A DNA stretch of 64,000 bases, taken from Salvelinus alpinus (taxonomy: Eukaryota; Chordata; Actinopteri; Salmoniformes; Salmonidae). The stretch spans positions 9,977,602 through 10,041,601 of the forward strand of contig NC_092122.1 of the NCBI RefSeq assembly GCF_045679555.1, given 5' to 3'. The position numbers and the translations under genes are program-made. Of this stretch, positions 58,945-64,000 are shown in pieces (within the stretch, counting starts at the first letter, position 1; the number at the start of each line of letters is the position of its first letter). The notes beneath the pieces are model-generated. The model worked only from the letters and a program-made list of their open reading frames with translations, was not told where the DNA came from and did no database searches.

Positions 58945-59473
58945 CTAGGTTGGGGCCGGACTAACACAATTTGCCTCAAATTTACTTGCATTTGTGCCAA
59001 ACCTTGGCCTTCTCAAAGTGAGCCACTGCTGTTGGGAAGTCAACACTGTCAAACTCCTTGAAGCAGCTTGCGATGTGCATCAGCCTCGTTACTTTGTCCT
59101 CAAGAAGGCGCCATCTTTACTCTGTTTTGGAAAAAGAATCCCCTCTCGCCGGGTATACTGGAAACGATAATCAACACTATCTTCACCAACTTTTATCCAA
59201 TCAGGGTACACTTAGCTGAAGTCCCCTATGAGGACCTTGTGTCTTTTGCATGAGTAAAAATAAAGCACACTCTCGACAATTTCCAAGAAGCTTGGGGATT
59301 TATTAGCCTATGAAGTATATTTTCCTTTGAAGTTAGTGTAAATGGACTGGTATTTCCATCAATTAATTAAATCCTTTTTTTTCTTGTCCCGGACAATTTG
59401 GCCAGCAACATTATCCGCTTTTCATTTTTTTTATCTGCCAAAAGCCAGCATTAACCGACTAACGGAAACCTTG

Positions 59474-60281
59474 CCGCCTACCTTATCATGTACAGGAGGC
59501 TATGGCTAAATGGGAGCAGATTTGAAGATGTTTGACTAAAATGTTTCTTCTCCCGTTGTTAGTCACCTGTTGCCATGATCAGATATGACCATCGGGAACA
59601 TGATCTAATCTAGATTGTCCCTTTTATCTCCTGTGCCATTGAAAACATGTTATTATCGTACACCGATTATCAAGACGACAACCTTCACAGTGGTACAACC
59701 CTGGCCAGCAAATAGATTGTAGTGTGTTTGTAGAAGTACCCTATCTATTTGGCATGTTTAGGGCATTGTAAAGTGAGAGTTAAAAATATATTATTGCTAA
59801 GTCATTGTAGCTTGTTCTTAGAAGAACCTTATCTAGGCTATTTGGCACGTTTAGCCAGGCCATGATAACGTGAGAGTTTAACTCTATTCTTCATTGTAGC
59901 TTGTTCTTAGGAGCTTATCTATTTGTCTCATGGAGGGTGTAGTGTGAGTTAAAGCTGTGAACATGGAAGGCATTGTATAGTGAGAGTTAACGCTGGGGCC
60001 ATAGTCTGAGGCTTCCCTGACTGGGAGTAAAGAGGTGCGGCTGTGGCCTGATAAAGAGCAGTAAATTCATGCTGGGACAGGCCGAGAGGGAGAGCGCCTT
60101 GTGCTGCTGCCTTGTTTTCCTTGGTCGTGCGTTGCCAAGGGTGGCCCCCCCTCTCCTTTAGTGCCTGCTGTCTGCTTTCCAGGAATCTTGGCAGGAGGAG
60201 TGTCTTCCCGTTCAAATGGTGAAACATTAAAGTCAGAGGCCCGCTGCTCCGCTCAGTGGTAGCCAGGCGACCAATCACACG
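59474..60281. repeat. Degenerate tandem repeat, then GC-rich unique sequence
   Basis: From about 59700 to 59985, three to four diverged units contain CATTGTAGCTTGTTCTTAG, a TATCTATTTGGCA block and a GTGAGAGTTAA block. 59990-60281 is GC-rich with a 109-codon open frame on the minus strand that resembles no family I know. Confidence 0.5.
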
Positions 60282-60616
60282 GCCAGAACTAGGGCTGTGG
60301 CGGTCATGACTTTTTTGTCAGACGGTTATTGTCCTGCAAAAGACTTCCTGTCTCAAGGTTAATTGACCGTTAGTTAACATAAACAGGTTAAGCATCTCCA
60401 GGCCTCCACAAGCTGCCCTTTTAAAATGTAGATGTACCAAATTATAATAAATACATTTAATATACACCATCGCAATAAATCCATTATTTATTTTAGTCTG
60501 GTCTAAAGAGAAACTATGATTTGAAGAAAATGAATTTCAGGTGAACAGAATGAGTTGAATAAAATAGAAAGGGTATTTTTCCCATTACAGAGCCACTGCG
60601 CATGAGTGGCTATGGG

Positions 60617-60790
60617 GTGGCAGGTAGCCTAGTGGTTAGCGCATTGGGCCAGTAACCGAAATGTTGCTGGATCGGATCCCCGAGCTGATAAGGTAAAAAT
60701 CTGTTATTCTGCCCTTGAGCAAGGCAGTTAACCCACTGTTCCCTGGGCGCCGACGACAGTTAAGGCAGCCCCCCGCACCTTTTTGGATTT
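60617..60790 (+). mobile_element. tRNA-derived SINE nested in the hAT element
   Basis: GGCAGGTAGCCTAGTGGTTA (A box), GCTGGATCGGATCCCCGAGC (B-box region), then GGGCGCCGACGACAGTTAAG. This body differs from the SINE at 27141, so it is a separate subfamily with a similar head. Confidence 0.8.
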
Positions 60791-61879
60791 CGAATGACCC
60801 ATTATCTGGGACCAGGGAAGGGGGAAAAAATCATCTGTATGCACTCAAATAGTGAATGGAGGCCCTGTGCCTTCCCGCTGGTTTGTTTTGTAGGCTACTT
60901 CTGTTTTTATAGCAGAGCATGTGCTTAATATGAGCAGTTGATAAGTAAATATAAGAAGTGATTTCACTCCACTCACCAACCACTGTTTGAGGAGCATGCT
61001 CTCGCTGCCCAACAGGTGATATGCCTCCCAAACTCTGTTTGCCTTTGTCTCGCCAACCTTGTTCCTGCAGTTACCCAGTGCTTCATTTGGGAAACCAAGC
61101 GAAATCTGTTTGGGAACATCAATAGTAACGTGTTCGCAACAAAACATACTTCACTGAACTGCCTGCTCAAGAAAGGAATAAAGGAGAGCGAGGAGAAGAT
61201 GTAAATGCATGGTGGTGAGATTCTGTATAGCTGAAGGTAATGTCACTCAATTAATTATGGAAATATAAAAAAAATCTATATTACCAGGCTATTCAAATAC
61301 AAAATCACTAATTGTAGGCTAACTGTAAGCAGCCCTGCACAATCAATGAACCAACAACATGGCCTAGGGCTATACATTCTCTCCCAGACTCATGGATAGA
61401 CATTTGAGTATAGCATAATGTAACCAGTCCATCCAGTACGCATAGTGCTTGACTTGGGATGTAAGAAGTACAGGAAGTACAAGTCAGTCCATTTTTACTA
61501 TTTTCTCAGAAATTAACAAAGGACATTACGCTATAGAGACCACCTGATTATTTACTGTTAATGTTTTATACGCCATTTTCCATTACTTCTCCATGCCATT
61601 TAACCACATTTCATTTTTATAGCCTTCATTATTGACTCTGGAAAGCTGCTGTGTCTGATCTCATGTAGACCTACCGTTGTGCCATTCGAGGCACTTAGCC
61701 CCCCACATAGAACTGCACTGTTAGTCACATGTTGTCAACATGCTTGGCTTTTTCAACATTGCAACCAAATCATTTTGTCTTTGTAAAATTATTCCCTCAT
61801 TAAATCAGTTAGGGATCAAATGGATAAGGTAGGCAACGTCAAAGCAAGGTACAGTTGCATTTGCATTGTCAGAGTGGTT

Positions 61880-62100
61880 AGAGGGACAATCGAGCCCTAA
61901 GTACCAGGCCATTAGGACCTGATGGAGGAACAATAGAGCCCTGAGTACCAGGCCATTAGGACCTGATGGAGGAACAATAGAGCCCTGAGTACCAGACCAT
62001 TAGAACCTGATGGAGGAACAATAGAGCCCTGAGTACCAGACCATTAGGACCTGATGGAGGAACAATAGAGCATGAGTACCAGGCCATTAGGACCTGATGG
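61880..62100. repeat. Minisatellite, five copies of a 44-bp unit
   Basis: Unit AGGAACAATAGAGCCCTGAG plus TACCAGGCCATTAGGACCTG plus ATGG. The last copy lacks 2 bases in the GCCCTGAG part. Differences are few. It lies wholly inside the hAT element. Confidence 0.9.
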
Positions 62101-62261
62101 TTGTTAGTATGTTGGGTACTACAAAGGCATTACTATGACTCAACGGTTAAGTGGATTTTTATTGTGGTCAAGACTCATGACTGCCAGTGTGGCAGTAATA
62201 CGGTCACCGCAACAGCCCTAGCCAGGACCATCTTAAATGTTTTATTTTAAAAAAATTATTC

Positions 62262-64000
62262 ATGGGGGGGATCACGTAACCCTTGAACGAGATGGCCGCA
62301 TGAATTAAGAGCTCAAGCTAAAACTCCTTTAGCTTTAGTCAAAAGGTCATGGCGGTGACATTACAGGTGACATTTTTACCTGGACTCGAGGATTAGCGGC
62401 GGGAAAAGCTAGCACCATTAGCCAGGAGCAAGAGGACCCCCACCCTCCCAGGCCCAACAAATGCCAACCTCGCGCTCTGTCGAAGACATCCTTTCTGAGC
62501 TGAGATCCCAAAGTACAGAACTCGACATCAAATTAATTAACTCTCAGCTCAGTGTGATAGGGGGCAAGGTGACAACCCTGGAAAATGCTTTGCCTGACAA
62601 CAACAAGATAACATCAACGTGGGGTGCCTGGATGAGGCAGAGGGGCGAATCCTATCCATGGAAAACTTACTGACAGATGCCATGGAAACAATAGCATATG
62701 CTAAAAAGAAAATAGAGCATCTGGAAGAGAACAGGACCTGGAAAACAGGGAGCGAATGAATAATTGTGTTCTATTAAATCTGGGCAAAAAAGAAGAGGGA
62801 AACAACATGCCACTGATCCGCTACCTGCCAGACAAACTTCCAGAGTGGCTCCACCTGTCCACGAACAGGCCCATAGAACTGGAGAGAGCTCACCGAGCAC
62901 TGAGGCGCCCACCAGCAGCCAGACAACCACCACGCCCAATCACCATACGTTTCCTGAGATTCACCGACAAGGAACGAGTCCTACAGGCAGCAAAAATCAA
63001 CACCATTACAGTGGGAAACGCCAAACTCACTTTACACCAGGACCTGTCAGCTGGAATACGCCGAAAGAGCCGAGAGTTTGACGAGGTGAAGAAATGCTCC
63101 ATTGACCAAGGCATCTTTAGGGGATTCAAATACCCATACGAGCTCAGGATTCTTCACCAAGGAGCCCTGTGACACTTCAAAACGCCCGAAGAGCCAAAAC
63201 GTTTTTTGAAGGACAATCCTGGTCACTGAGAAATGGACCAATGACTAAAAGCGTTTCAGTGTACTTTTATTTCAATTTTTTTTTTTATTATTTGTAGTTA
63301 TCATTTTCACATAGGCATCCACCAGTGATAGGTCTGTAAATGTGTCATAAGTTGACAAACTAACGAGAAGCTCAATGTGTACATTTTATTCTTATGGCCT
63401 TATCCTGTTGATATTACGTTTTAATAAAAACAAACAACTTATCCTATAGATCCCTCTTAAGGATTTGCCCCAACATTTCTGTTTTATTTGGTCCAAACGA
63501 TTAGCCCTATGTCCTTTGGGCGAGGTATATGTAGGCTGGGCTATTGATTTTATTTTCTCCCGCTTTTTTAATGTGGTCTGGACGGGGGCTACGTTGTCAT
63601 TTACTCAATGCGGAGAGGATGAGGCGTTTCTTTGGTGGGGAGGGGGAGACGTTGTGCGTTGCTAACTGTTCCTGTTTTTTTCCGGAACACAGAATTGAGA
63701 CTGAGCGGGGGGATAATAGATCCAACGGGATATGTCGTTGTTTGGGAACTCGTCTGGGGTGTTCAGAGATTGTTCTTTTATGTACACCATTTATTTTTAT
63801 TTTGTGATCGCAGCTGTAATTATTATCCACCTTTACCCAGAGATGATTTGCACTAGAGTTCGATTACTGTTCGATGACGTTGACTAGTACCTTAAATCTA
63901 TTGACATGGAACTGCCATGGTCTTCCCGAAACGGATCCAGTGTTTTGCCTTCCACCCAATACAATGGATCTGATCCCAGCCGGGGACCCTATGCGACGCC
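62262..64000 (+). mobile_element. 5' part of an L1-type LINE, cut by the window end
   Basis: A 5' UTR with an ATGGCCGCATG-type segment, ORF1 in pieces (62461-62673 and 62756-63172), and a spacer of about 700 bp. At 63874 an ATG opens LTSTLNLLTWNCHGLPE, which fits the start of the ORF2 endonuclease (LTWNxxGL). After that block the sequence departs from what I expect of ORF2, so the copy may be rearranged here. Confidence 0.7.
62756..63172 (+). pseudogene. L1 ORF1 protein, RRM and C-terminal domain
   Basis: 138 codons. Blocks typical of vertebrate and fish L1 ORF1 are present: PIELERAHRALRRPP, PRPITIRFLRFTDKERVLQA and LTLHQDLSAGIRRKSREFDE. ORF1 is the RNA-binding trimeric chaperone of the L1 particle. 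The upstream coiled-coil part (62461 onward, LRSQSTELDIKLINSQLSVI) is in a different frame, so the ORF is broken. Confidence 0.75.

Larger units (their letters stand above)
60290..62220. mobile_element. hAT-type element, 1.9 kb, with SINE and minisatellite inside
   Basis: Ends TAGGGCTGTGGCGGTCA and, reversed, TAGGGCTGTTGCGGTGA. Target duplication GCCAGAAC / GCCAGGAC (7 of 8; 60282-60289 and 62221-62228). No intact transposase; open frames at 60831-61170 (-) are unassigned. A fragment of the same family may start at 45946. Confidence 0.75.

Overview
This is a piece of a salmonid fish nuclear genome (trout, salmon or charr group). The assignment rests on the repeats: L2-group LINEs of the trout RSg-1 type, tRNA-derived salmonid SINEs, and many Tc1/mariner copies, including one very close to the family from which Sleeping Beauty was derived. 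Genes are intron-rich and widely spaced, and most intergenic and intronic DNA is mobile-element debris.

Four host genes can be supported. sco2 (+, 16049-17005) is a single-exon mitochondrial copper chaperone. ncaph2 (-, 17949-26960) is the condensin II kleisin. I could read 18 coding exons that join in phase to 612 codons. The two genes converge tail to tail, as SCO2 and NCAPH2 do in human. socs2 (+, 33977-37433) has two coding exons giving 201 residues, plus a likely 5' non-coding exon and a promoter rich in STAT-type sites. cradd (+, first coding exon 44705-45011) shows only its CARD exon; the death-domain exon is not in the window, so everything from 45012 on is probably cradd intron 1. 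Possible extra pieces of unrecognised genes lie at 4982-5033 (-), 7692-7983 (+) and 11042-11840.

Layout: 1-16 kb is gene-poor, with an almost full-length LINE, a solo LTR inside an older duplication, SINEs and LINE tails. 16-27.6 kb is the sco2/ncaph2 pair. 27.6-31.3 kb is a repeat cluster including a foldback transposon with 585-bp arms. 31.6-39 kb is socs2. 39-44.4 kb holds a hAT element and a LINE with an RNase H domain. 45-64 kb is a mosaic of nested hAT, Tc1, pogo-like, SINE and LINE insertions with two minisatellites and a perfect 230-bp palindrome, ending in the 5' part of an L1-type LINE.

The genes do not form an operon-like system. sco2 serves cytochrome c oxidase assembly, ncaph2 chromosome condensation, socs2 feedback on cytokine and growth hormone signalling, and cradd caspase-2 signalling. 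I found no clearly new biological system. The most unusual structures are the perfect palindrome, the foldback element, the STAT-site cluster at socs2, and a transposon inserted within a splice donor of ncaph2.
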